Assembly (NCBI RefSeq): GCF_014204985.1 | Contig: NZ_JACHMP010000001.1 | Span: 1,860,001 to 1,924,000, forward strand | Direction: 5' to 3' | Source: Streptosporangium becharense | GTDB lineage: Bacteria > Actinomycetota > Actinomycetes > Streptosporangiales > Streptosporangiaceae | Length of the DNA stretch: 64,000 nucleotides | Shown here: piece by piece, positions 47,939 through 54,997 of the stretch | How the letters are laid out: each line of letters starts with the position of its first letter | Numbering within the stretch: the stretch's first letter is position 1 | Program-made: the position numbers and the translations under genes | Notes under the pieces: generated by a model | What the model was told of the DNA's origin: nothing | Seen by the model: the letters and a program-made list of their open reading frames with translations, nothing else | Databases searched by the model: none

Positions 47939-48059
47939 CGGGAACCTGCGCCGGCGGACCCTCGCGGTCCCCGCCCGGCGCGGTGTCGCCCCCCGCGTCC
48001 TGCCTGTCGTCCGGCACCTGGGCCGGAGGATCGTCCATCTCCGGATCGGTCTCGGTCAT
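47901..48059 (-). CDS. small disordered protein with PPAQVPDDR repeats
   Basis: A 52-residue acidic protein. The nonapeptide PPAQVPDDR occurs twice (about residues 10-18 and 34-42), separated by a Gly/Asp-rich linker. No structure is evident. ATG at 48059 has GGGGGA 5 bp upstream, which supports translation. Actinomycete genomes carry many such small acidic disordered proteins of unknown role. Tandem repeats at its 3' end would extend the frame if the stop were lost. Confidence 0.55.
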   Translation of the reverse strand: MTETDPEMDDPPAQVPDDRQDAGGDTAPGGDREGPPAQVPDDRKSAPGSGNQ

Positions 48060-48268
48060 CGTGATCCCCCATCCTTCGGCGGGTCTTCTCATCCTGAGCA
48101 CGTCACAGTCTCCTGGGGCGGCTCCGGCCGGAGTCGTCCGGGAGACGTGACGGGAGTCCGCTATCCGATGCGCGCCGCCTTATAGCACCCGGACGTGAAA
48201 AACTTCCCGCCGGCCGCTTTCAGGGCTTCGGGACACCGGAACCGGACACCCCCCACGGGCGCCGCCCC

Positions 48269-48318
48269 GCCGTCTACGCCGTCTCCCCGGCCGCTCCGCC
48301 GTCTACGCCGTCTCCCCG
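48269..48318. repeat. duplicated 3' end of the RNA ligase gene, 29-bp spacing
   Basis: GCCGTCTACGCCGTCTCCCC occurs at 48269 and again at 48298. The second copy includes the stop codon (48303-48305) of the reverse-strand ligase gene. Confidence 0.85.
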
Positions 48319-49388
48319 CCGAGGTGGATGGGACGGTCGTCCCCCGAAGGACGCAGCGACCGCCAGACGGCCGGACGCGGGTCCCTGCCGTCCAGGAGCA
48401 TGAACAGCCACTGCCGGAACTCCGACCCCGACGCCGCGGCGGCGTAGTCGCCCCGGCCCCAGCCTTCCGGCAACCCGGCCAGGATCCGCTCGTGGGCCGC
48501 CCGCGCTCCGTCGACGATCTCGTCGGTCTCGCGCCTGAGCCGCCCGGCGAGGTCGGCGACCCAGCCGTGGAACTCGTCCGGCAGGTCCTCGCAGACGTCC
48601 GCCACGGTCCTGCCCGCGTCGAGTGCCTCCCAGACCACCCGGGCGTTGAGACCGGCGAGGACCCGGTGCAGGTCCAGGTAGTCGGCCTGCTTGACCTTCA
48701 CCATCCGGCCGGTCTCGACCAGCCGTACGACGACCCCCTCGGCACCCGGGCGGGGCGGCAGGGCGAGCGCCCCGGCCAGCGACGGGGCGGCGAGGACCCG
48801 CGCCGACGGGCCGGGCCAGCCGGGGACCTCGGAGGGCGACAGGATCGCGCCGGTGGCCGTCTCGACCGCGCCGAGGAGGAACAGGTCGTCGGTGTCGCCG
48901 TAGTCGCAGACCAACCGGGTGCCCGGATAGACGATCTCGAACAGGATCGTCAGCCCCTCCGGCGGGACGAATCCACCGTAGCGGGCACGAAGCAGGTCCG
49001 TGGCGTGCGTGGCCTGGTCGCTGGTGAAGGAACCCCTGGTCGCCACGGCCGGGCCCGCCGACGTCGGGTAGAGGACACCCAGCGAGCCGTCCAGTTTGTC
49101 GACCACGACGACCTCGGCCGACAGGTCCAGCTCCCCCGCCAGCGGATCGCCGTAGTTGAAGAACTTGCGGAACGGCCGCGCCACCACCCGGTCGCGGGCG
49201 TCGAGGATCAGTCCGCGGCAGGCCAGCGTGACCGCGTTCCAGGCCCGGTCGACCTGGGCCTTCTCGGTGTAGTTGAGGATCCGCAGCGGCTCCGACGGGT
49301 GAGATCGGCTGCGGACGTACCCGGAGGCGATCGCGGCCTCCAGGTCCCGTGGGTCGAACAGGTCTGTGACGTGGGGGAGGTCGCTCAT
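48303..49388 (-). CDS. T4 Rnl1-type RNA ligase
   Basis: A 361-residue member of the T4 RNA ligase 1 family. The nucleotidyl-lysine motif I is VVVDKLDGSLGVLYP (Lys98). Upstream LACRGLILDARDRVVARPFR (about 56-75) supplies the conserved arginine. Motif IIIa/IV acids are in LFEIVYPGTRLV (Glu151) and AEGVVVRLVETG (Glu216). Motif V is MVKVKQADY (Lys230, Lys232). All adenylation residues are present, so it should seal RNA 5'-phosphate and 3'-hydroxyl ends using ATP. No kinase-phosphatase partner is adjacent. ATG at 49388. Confidence 0.88.
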   Translation of the reverse strand: MSDLPHVTDLFDPRDLEAAIASGYVRSRSHPSEPLRILNYTEKAQVDRAWNAVTLACRGLILDARDRVVARPFRKFFNYGDPLAGELDLSAEVVVVDKLDGSLGVLYPTSAGPAVATRGSFTSDQATHATDLLRARYGGFVPPEGLTILFEIVYPGTRLVCDYGDTDDLFLLGAVETATGAILSPSEVPGWPGPSARVLAAPSLAGALALPPRPGAEGVVVRLVETGRMVKVKQADYLDLHRVLAGLNARVVWEALDAGRTVADVCEDLPDEFHGWVADLAGRLRRETDEIVDGARAAHERILAGLPEGWGRGDYAAAASGSEFRQWLFMLLDGRDPRPAVWRSLRPSGDDRPIHLGGETA

Positions 49389-49456
49389 CGGGGGTGCCGT
49401 CCTGTTCCTCGGTGCGGGCGTCCTGCGGGGTCGCCGGCCCCGGAGTCCGGCACCGG

Positions 49457-49480
49457 ACCGGCACCGGCATCGGTGCCGGT
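49457..49480. other. hairpin upstream of the RNA ligase gene
   Basis: ACCGGCACCG-GCAT-CGGTGCCGGT forms a 10-bp perfect stem with a 4-base loop, in a low-complexity GCACCGG repeat. It lies about 70 bp before the ligase start and downstream of the deaminase gene, so it may be a terminator for the latter. Confidence 0.45.
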
Positions 49481-49591
49481 GCCGGTGTCCGCCGGTGCCG
49501 TACGCGCGGGGCGGCGCACTCTTTCAGATGACGGCGGGGGCTGCGTGGTTCACACCGGCGTACGGGAGAGGGGCGGGTACCGGGGGGACCT

Positions 49592-50038
49592 TCAGCCCGC
49601 GAGGAGATGCGCGTTGGGTTCGCGGGCCGAGGCGGCGAGCTCGGGAAGCTCCACCACGCTCACCCCGGCCGCCGCGAGTTCCTCGGCCCCGTGGCAGTCG
49701 ACGAAGATCAGGGGCTCCCGCCAGGCAATGACCACGCGGCGGACACCGCTGTCGATGATCAACCGGGTGCAGGTCCGGGGGCGGGAACTGCGCCTGCTGC
49801 ACGGTTCGAGGCTGCTGTAGACGGTGGCGCCGGGCAGCCGGGGGTCTCCCGGGGGGATCTTGCCGAGCGCCGACTCCTCGGCGTGGACGTGCGGGTCGCC
49901 GCCCTCGCGCGAGTGTCCGCGGGAGATCTCCCGCCCGTCGGCGCCGACCACCACGGCGCCCACCGAGAAGGCCGTCTCCGAGGGCGGGCAGCGTCGCGCC
50001 AGGTCACAGGCCAGGCGAAGCCAGTCGTGATCGTTCAT
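49592..50038 (-). CDS. RibD-like cytidine/diaminohydroxyphosphoribosylaminopyrimidine deaminase
   Basis: A 148-residue zinc deaminase. The metal site is HVHAEESALG (HAE, about 51-60) and SLEPCSRRSSRPRTCTRLII (PC-x9-C, near 75-94). The second cysteine is spaced one residue wider than in classical RibD (PC-x8-C). It matches the stand-alone deaminase half of RibD. It is transcribed after, and probably with, the reductase-like gene at 50064. Whether it serves riboflavin synthesis or a specialised pathway is unclear. ATG at 50038. Confidence 0.85.
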   Translation of the reverse strand: MNDHDWLRLACDLARRCPPSETAFSVGAVVVGADGREISRGHSREGGDPHVHAEESALGKIPPGDPRLPGATVYSSLEPCSRRSSRPRTCTRLIIDSGVRRVVIAWREPLIFVDCHGAEELAAAGVSVVELPELAASAREPNAHLLAG

Positions 50039-50063
50039 CCGGTTCCTCCCCACAGGCGGCGCA

Positions 50064-50738
50064 TCAGTCGATGAGGTAACGCAGCAGTACGACGTCACCC
50101 ATCGGGCGGACCTCCGCCAGCCGCATGGGCCGCCGCCGGTCCCGGGGGAAGCCGCCGCCGGCGACGAAGCGCGGGCCGGCGGGGTCGCCGACGAAGAACG
50201 GGGCGACGACCAGGTGGATCTCGTCGACGAGGTCCGCCCGCAGGAAGCCGGTGTGGATCGAGGTGCCGCCCTCGACCATCAGGCGGCGCACCCCCCGCCC
50301 GGCCAGGTCGCCCAGGACCCGACCCAGGTCGACCGGGTCGCCGGCGTCGACCACGGTGGCCGTCCCACCGAGCCGCGCGGTCAGCGGGGCGGCGGCCCCC
50401 GACCCGGTGTAGACGATCCGGTCGGCGTCACCGGCGGCGAAGAAGGCGGCGGCCGGGTCGAGGTCGCCGGACGCGGTCACGGTCACCTTCACCGGGGACG
50501 GGGGCAGGCCCCGCGCCACCCGGTCCCGCCTGCGTTCGGGCGAACGGACCAGCAGCCGGGGGTCGTCGCGGCGGATCGTGCCCGCCCCGACCAGGATCGC
50601 GTCGCATCCGGCGCGGACCGCGTCGACCCGGTCGAAGTCCTCGTCGTTGGAGAGAAGCAGTCGTTCGGGCGTGTCGTCGTCGATGTATCCGTCGACGGAC
50701 ATCGCGCAACTCAGCAGTACGTAAGGGCGTCCGCGCAC
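50064..50738 (-). CDS. RibD C-terminal-type pyrimidine reductase
   Basis: A 224-residue dihydrofolate-reductase-like protein of the RibD_C family. VLLSCAMSVDGYIDD (about 8-22), LVGAGTIRRDDPRLLVRSPE (near 57-76) and LMVEGGTSIHTGFLRADLVD (near 158-177) are the NADPH- and substrate-binding signatures. It would reduce 5-amino-6-ribosylamino-uracil phosphate or a related pyrimidine. The deaminase half is encoded by the next gene, 25 bp away, so the usual RibD fusion is split here. GTG at 50738 is the family-appropriate start. Confidence 0.86.
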   Translation of the reverse strand: MRGRPYVLLSCAMSVDGYIDDDTPERLLLSNDEDFDRVDAVRAGCDAILVGAGTIRRDDPRLLVRSPERRRDRVARGLPPSPVKVTVTASGDLDPAAAFFAAGDADRIVYTGSGAAAPLTARLGGTATVVDAGDPVDLGRVLGDLAGRGVRRLMVEGGTSIHTGFLRADLVDEIHLVVAPFFVGDPAGPRFVAGGGFPRDRRRPMRLAEVRPMGDVVLLRYLID

Positions 50739-50909
50739 GCTCCGCCTCCCGGTTCGGGCACCGGCCGATCGTACTGCACCGCCGTCGGGGGGCGGCGACG
50801 CCCGTCCCCTGTCCCGCACCTCCGCGGGGCGGGGAGGGGGCGGGAACTACGCGACCGTATGGTTCGTCATTGACCGTACGACCACCTCGACATCGAGAGG
50901 CATATCCCC

Positions 50910-51575
50910 ATGCGCAGTTCCTTCTTCGGCAACCTCGACCAGGGCACGGCTCCCGGCCATTTCGTCCTGCAGAACTCCAAGATGCTGCTGGTGCAGCTGA
51001 ACGGTGAGGTGCTGGCGCGGCAGGGCTCGATGGTCGCCTTCCAGGGGCAGATGGACTTCGACTACGAGGGTGGCGGAGTCGGGCGGATGTTCAAGAAGAT
51101 GGTCACCGGCGAAGGCGCGCCGCTGATGCGGGTCCGCGGGCAGGGCCCGTTGTTCCTCGCCGACAACGCTCAGGACGTGCACCTGTTCTACCTGGAGAAC
51201 GAGGCGCTCACCGTGAACGGCACGAACCTGCTGGCCTTCGACCCCCAGTTGACCTGGGACATCCAGCGGGTGCAGGGTGCGGGCATGGCCACCGGCGGCC
51301 TGTTCAACACCACGGTCAGCGGCACCGGCTGGGTCGCGGTCACCGCGCACGGCTCCCCCGTGCTGCTCGACACCTCCCGCATGCCGACCTTCGTCGACGG
51401 CCAGTCGGCGGTGTGCTGGAGCGCGCACCTGCAGGTGGGCGTCAACCGGACCATGAAGATGGGGGCCCTCATCGGACGCGGCAGCGGGGAGGCCGCCCAG
51501 CTGGCCTTCCAGGGGCAGGGGTTCGTCCTCGTCCAGGCCAGCGAGGGCCCGGTCCTCCCCCAGAAGACCGGCTGA
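50910..51575 (+). CDS. AIM24 family protein
   Basis: A 221-residue protein of the AIM24/TerD-independent jelly-roll family: MLLVQLNGEVLARQGSMVAF (about 25-44), FLADNAQDVHLFYLENEALT (near 82-101) and GAGMATGGLFNTTVSGTGWV (near 124-143) are the conserved strands. The fold is a tandem beta-sandwich; the bacterial role is unknown. ATG at 50910 has GAGAGGCATATCC upstream. Its terminal codons are repeated twice downstream. Confidence 0.88.
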   Translation: MRSSFFGNLDQGTAPGHFVLQNSKMLLVQLNGEVLARQGSMVAFQGQMDFDYEGGGVGRMFKKMVTGEGAPLMRVRGQGPLFLADNAQDVHLFYLENEALTVNGTNLLAFDPQLTWDIQRVQGAGMATGGLFNTTVSGTGWVAVTAHGSPVLLDTSRMPTFVDGQSAVCWSAHLQVGVNRTMKMGALIGRGSGEAAQLAFQGQGFVLVQASEGPVLPQKTG

Positions 51576-51712
51576 CCGCTCCCCCTCCAGCCCCCGGGCC
51601 GGGCCGTGTGGGGTGCCCGCCTCTCCCCCGGAAGACCGGCCGGCCACTCCTCCTCCCGGCCGCGTGAGGGGTGGCCCGGTCCCTCCCCCGGAAGACCGGC
51701 CGGCCGCTCATC
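51555..51712. repeat. repeats of the AIM24 3' end
   Basis: CTCCCCC(A/G)GAAGACCGGC occurs at 51555 (coding, just before the AIM24 stop), 51623 and 51683, spacings 68 and 60 bp. The last copy reaches the stop of the convergent oxidoreductase gene (51708). Confidence 0.85.
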
Positions 51713-53126
51713 TCCCGGGCGGATCACCCGCCCGGCCGCCCTCCATGTCGGCGACCACACCCGCCGGGACCGGCCTGACCGGCATCCTGGCCGGCAGCGG
51801 GGGGGTCGCGCCGCTCGCGCCGGCCAGCCGCCACAGTGCCGTGCCGCACTCGCGGGCCTGGCAGATGCCCATGCCCGCCCCGCTCCAGTTCCGCAGCGCG
51901 TGGACGTCGTGCAGACCGGTCCGGGCCCCCACCCGCACCCGGCCCGCGGTGACCGCCTCACAGCGGCAGACGTGCACCTCGTCGGGGAGTGTGTCGACCA
52001 TCTCCACGGGCGGCGGGTAGAGCCGCCCGGTCAGCGTCGCGAACGCGACCAGCCGCCGCAGCCTCCGCCGCAGCCGCTCGCGCTCGCGCCCGTCCGCCGG
52101 GGTCTCGCCGACCGCGGCGGCGGTGATCCTCATCGCCGCGAGCCGGCCGCGCAGCCGGGCCGCGTGCGCTCCGGCGACGCCTGCGAGCTCGCCCACGGCG
52201 TACAGGCCCGGGACGCTGGTCGCGCCGTCGTCGTCGGTCGCCGTCACCACGTCCCCGGTGCGGGCGTCGACGGTCGTACGGGCACCGAGCAGCCGCACGA
52301 GCTCGGTGGAGGGCCGGAAGCCGAAGCCGACCGCGAGCGCGTCGACCTCGAACTCGCGGTCGCCCCCGCCGCGGGTCCGCACGGTGCGGACCCGGGTGAC
52401 CCGGGTGCCGCCGACGGCCTCGGCCACGAGACGGTCCTGCAGGAGCGGCACCCGGTGCCTGGCCAGCCGGGTGAGGTAACCGCCCAGCTCGGCCAGGCGG
52501 GCGGGGTGCCGCATCACCTCGACGCCGCCGCGCACCCCCGGCCCCGCGGGACGGTACGGCCTGCCCGCCTCCACCACGGCCGCCACCCGTGCGCCGGCCT
52601 CCAGCAGAGCGCAGGCGACCGGCAGCAGGAACGGCCCGGACCCGGCCAGCAGCACCCGCTCGCCCACCGCGACGCGGTCCACGGTGGCCAGGTGCATGGC
52701 GAACCCGGCGGTGACGACGCCGGGCAGCTCCCAGCCGGGGAAGGGCAGCACCCGCTCGTAGGCGCCGGTCGCCACCACGACGTGGGCGGCCCGCACCCGC
52801 AGCGCGCGGTCGTGTTCCTCGTCGTGCACGAGGAGGTCCCGGCCGTCGACACCCCAGACGGCGTGCCGGGTGAGCACGCGCGCACCCGACTCCCGCACGG
52901 CCGCCGCCAGCACGGTGCCCTCCGGCCGGTGGTCGCCGTGGACCTCCCGGATCGCGGGGTGCCGCCGCCGGAAGTACTGGCCGCCCAGCTCCTCGTGCTC
53001 GTCGAGCACGACCACCGCCAGCCCTGCCTGCGCGCACCGCAGGGCGGCCTCCATCCCCGCCGGGCCACCGCCGACCACGGCCACGTCCGCCCGCAGCGCC
53101 GGCTGCCCGGCGTCCCGGCCGGTCAC
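51708..53126 (-). CDS. FAD/NAD(P)-dependent oxidoreductase with BFD-like [2Fe-2S] domain
   Basis: A 472-residue protein like the alpha subunit of opine oxidases, HcnB and D-hydroxyproline dehydrogenase. The FAD Rossmann motif is DVAVVGGGPAGMEAALRCAQ (about 14-33), the NAD(P) motif VLLAGSGPFLLPVACALLEA (near 163-182), and the second FAD motif LYAVGELAGVAGAHAA (near 328). The C-terminal BFD-like iron-sulfur domain has CRCEAVTAGRVRVG and NWSGAGMGICQARECG (C-x-C ... C-x4-C). GTG at 53126 overlaps the stop of the 2Fe-2S subunit gene. The substrate-oxidising beta subunit is not encoded nearby. Confidence 0.88.
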   Translation of the reverse strand: MTGRDAGQPALRADVAVVGGGPAGMEAALRCAQAGLAVVVLDEHEELGGQYFRRRHPAIREVHGDHRPEGTVLAAAVRESGARVLTRHAVWGVDGRDLLVHDEEHDRALRVRAAHVVVATGAYERVLPFPGWELPGVVTAGFAMHLATVDRVAVGERVLLAGSGPFLLPVACALLEAGARVAAVVEAGRPYRPAGPGVRGGVEVMRHPARLAELGGYLTRLARHRVPLLQDRLVAEAVGGTRVTRVRTVRTRGGGDREFEVDALAVGFGFRPSTELVRLLGARTTVDARTGDVVTATDDDGATSVPGLYAVGELAGVAGAHAARLRGRLAAMRITAAAVGETPADGRERERLRRRLRRLVAFATLTGRLYPPPVEMVDTLPDEVHVCRCEAVTAGRVRVGARTGLHDVHALRNWSGAGMGICQARECGTALWRLAGASGATPPLPARMPVRPVPAGVVADMEGGRAGDPPGR

Positions 53127-53395
53127 GGGCGCGTGCCCATGCCGGTCTCCACGGTCGCCGGGCCGGTCACGGTGACCATGCACGCGCGCCGGGCGTCCCG
53201 GCCGTCGACGCGCACCTCGCATTCGAAGCACACGCCCGTGCCGCAGAACGGCCCGCGGGGGACGCCGGTGACCGGGTGCGCACGAAGGTGCCAGCGACCT
53301 GCCGCGATCATCGCCGCGGCGAGCGACGTGCCGGGACGCGCGCTGATCGGGACTCCGTCGATCAGGATCTCCACGTGCCCGGCCGGTTCAGTCAC
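53123..53395 (-). CDS. (2Fe-2S)-binding subunit (HcnA/opine-oxidase gamma-like)
   Basis: A 90-residue ferredoxin-like protein: ILIDGVPISARPGTSLAAAM (about 10-29), then GPFCGTGVCFECEVRVDGRD with C-x4-C-x2-C (near 48-67) and the fourth ligand in ARRACMVTV. This plant-type [2Fe-2S] layout is that of the small subunit of heterotrimeric opine, sarcosine-like and HCN-synthase dehydrogenases. GTG at 53395 and a GTGA overlap with the large subunit show coupling. The operon here has only these two genes. Confidence 0.87.
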   Translation of the reverse strand: MTEPAGHVEILIDGVPISARPGTSLAAAMIAAGRWHLRAHPVTGVPRGPFCGTGVCFECEVRVDGRDARRACMVTVTGPATVETGMGTRP

Positions 53396-53533
53396 GGGGA
53401 CCGCCCGGAGGGAGGCGGTCCGGCCGGGCGTGCCGCTCCCACGCCCCGGGGGTGTCCCCCGTGCCCGGCATCCGGCGCCCGTGCCGTACGAGCTCGTCCT
53501 GCCCCACGTCGGCTCCCCCTGCCCGCGTCTTCC

Positions 53534-53545
53534 GGAAACGATTGC
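53534..53545. promoter_or_regulatory. LacI-type operator candidate 1
   Basis: GGAAACGATTGC fits the symmetric GnAAnCGnTTnC pattern of LacI-family operators. It lies 139 bp upstream of the 2Fe-2S gene start. Confidence 0.5.
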
Positions 53546-53611
53546 GAGTCCTGTCACCCGCTGCCACCTGCTTGTTTTATCCAAACCCGCCCATACATGG
53601 AAGAGGTAAAC

Positions 53612-53623
53612 GGAATCGTTTGC
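53612..53623. promoter_or_regulatory. LacI-type operator candidate 2
   Basis: GGAATCGTTTGC fits the same GnAAnCGnTTnC pattern, 78 bp from candidate 1. Both flank the least GC-rich part of the region (around CTTGTTTTATCCAAAC), a likely promoter. The LacI protein encoded at 53939 is the obvious candidate ligand. Confidence 0.5.
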
Positions 53624-53705
53624 ATGACGTCGGGCCGGCCGACGCGGGTCGGCTTCGGCTCCATGCCCCGGATCATCCGGCCCCGTGGGGCGTGCGACCC
53701 CGCGG

Positions 53706-53771
53706 CCCCGTACCCGGGATCCCATGACCCCGTACCCGGGATCCCATGACCCCGTACCCGAGATCGCACGA
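53706..53771. repeat. 22-bp tandem repeat, three copies
   Basis: CCCCGTACCCGGGATCCCAT-type units start at 53706, 53728 and 53750. The third is diverged; related GCCCGGGATC segments continue to about 53810. Confidence 0.85.
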
Positions 53772-53880
53772 CCTCTACGCCCGGGATCCCGCGGCCCCGT
53801 GCCCGGGATCGCACGGCCCGCGACCGGGGTGCCGCGCGCCTTCGCACCGTGACCCCGGGCCACAAGGGTCGTATCATCCG

Positions 53881-53892
53881 AAATGATCATTT
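53881..53892. promoter_or_regulatory. 12-bp palindrome upstream of the LacI gene
   Basis: AAATGATCATTT is a perfect palindrome 46 bp before the LacI-family ATG, strikingly AT-rich for this genome. It is a candidate promoter-proximal operator. Confidence 0.45.
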
Positions 53893-53938
53893 AGGGGACC
53901 GGACCGCCGGACAGAGGGCTTGAGGAAACGGGGAAGGG

Positions 53939-54949
53939 ATGGCCGCCACGCTCCGTGACGTCGCCGCAGCCGCCGGAGTGTCGGTGAGCACGGCGAGCCG
54001 CGCGCTTTCCGGCTCCCCGGAGATCTCCGAGGGCACCCGCCGCCGGGTCTCCCGGGCCGCCCGATCGATGGGCTACCGGCGCAACCTCGCCGCCGCCAGC
54101 CTGCGCACCCGGCGTTCCGGACTGGTGGGGTTGGTGCTCGGCGACCTGGGTGACACCACCTTCCACACGGTCGTGGAGGCGGTGCAGCGGCACCTGCGCG
54201 CCTCGGGGTACCAGGCGCTGCTCTGCGTCACCGACGCCGACGCGGCGGTGGAGGCCGACTGCCTGCGGCTGCTCCGCGACCACCGGGTCGACAGCGTGCT
54301 GATCGCGGGCACGGGAGAGAACGTGAAGGGGGTGGACGAGCTGCGGGCGGCCGGCATCACGGTGATAGACCTCATCCGGGGGGCGGAGGGCTCCCGGGGG
54401 CCCGCCGTGCTCGCCGCCGACCGCGAGGGGGCGGTGACGGCCACCCGTCACCTGCTCGCCCAGGGACACCGGCGGATCGCCTTCGTGGGCGGCCCACCGG
54501 GCACCGCCGCCGGCCACGACCGCTACGCCGGGTTCGTCCAGACACTGGCCGAGGCGGGAGTGACCCCCGACCCGGCGCTGGTATGCCGGGGCCCGTCCGA
54601 GGGGGCGTTCGGGGCACGGGCGATGCGCGGGCTGCTGGCGGTGGAACCGGCGCCGACCGCGCTGGTGCTGGGCAGCAACGGAGCGGCCTACGGGGCACTG
54701 CCGGTGCTGGCCGGGTCGGGTGTCGAGGTGCCGGGCGCGCTGTCGGTCGTCGCGTTCGAGGACACGCCGCTGCTGGAGTGGTGGAACCCGGCGATCACCG
54801 TCGTCGACACGGGCGCCCGCGAGCTGGGTCGGCTCGCCGCCGAACTGCTGCTGCGGTCGGTCGGCGGCCAGGAGCTGGAACCGCGCCGCTACGTCGTCGG
54901 CGCCGAACTCGTCGTCCGTGCCTCCACCGCGCCTCCGCGCGCACCCTGA
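53939..54949 (+). CDS. LacI-family transcriptional regulator
   Basis: A 336-residue LacI-type regulator: helix-turn-helix and hinge at about residues 3-57 (LRDVAAAAGVSVSTASRALS, hinge NLAAASLRTRRSG), and a periplasmic-binding effector domain (GLVGLVLGDLGDTTFHTVVE; VDSVLIAGTG; HRRIAFVGGPPGTAAGHDRY; ALVLGSNGAAYGALPVL). ATG at 53939 has GGGGAAGGG upstream. It converges on the arabinose operon and is divergent from the dehydrogenase genes, so it may control either the latter or itself. Confidence 0.92.
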   Translation: MAATLRDVAAAAGVSVSTASRALSGSPEISEGTRRRVSRAARSMGYRRNLAAASLRTRRSGLVGLVLGDLGDTTFHTVVEAVQRHLRASGYQALLCVTDADAAVEADCLRLLRDHRVDSVLIAGTGENVKGVDELRAAGITVIDLIRGAEGSRGPAVLAADREGAVTATRHLLAQGHRRIAFVGGPPGTAAGHDRYAGFVQTLAEAGVTPDPALVCRGPSEGAFGARAMRGLLAVEPAPTALVLGSNGAAYGALPVLAGSGVEVPGALSVVAFEDTPLLEWWNPAITVVDTGARELGRLAAELLLRSVGGQELEPRRYVVGAELVVRASTAPPRAP

Positions 54950-54963
54950 CGGCCGCCCCGGGG

Positions 54964-54991
54964 GCCGCGCCCGCCGGTCGGCGGGCGCGGC
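54964..54991. terminator. bidirectional hairpin terminator
   Basis: A perfect 12-bp stem (GCCGCGCCCGCC and GGCGGGCGCGGC) around a GGTC loop fills the 48-bp gap between the stops of the LacI gene and araA. Confidence 0.75.
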
Positions 54992-54997
54992 GGCGGG

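Larger units (their letters stand above)
53396..53938. other. intergenic region with operators and tandem repeats
   Basis: About 540 bp between the divergent 2Fe-2S gene and the LacI gene. It contains two LacI-type operator candidates (53534, 53612), a 22-bp tandem repeat (53706-53771) and a 12-bp palindrome (53881). No gene is convincing. Confidence 0.65.
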
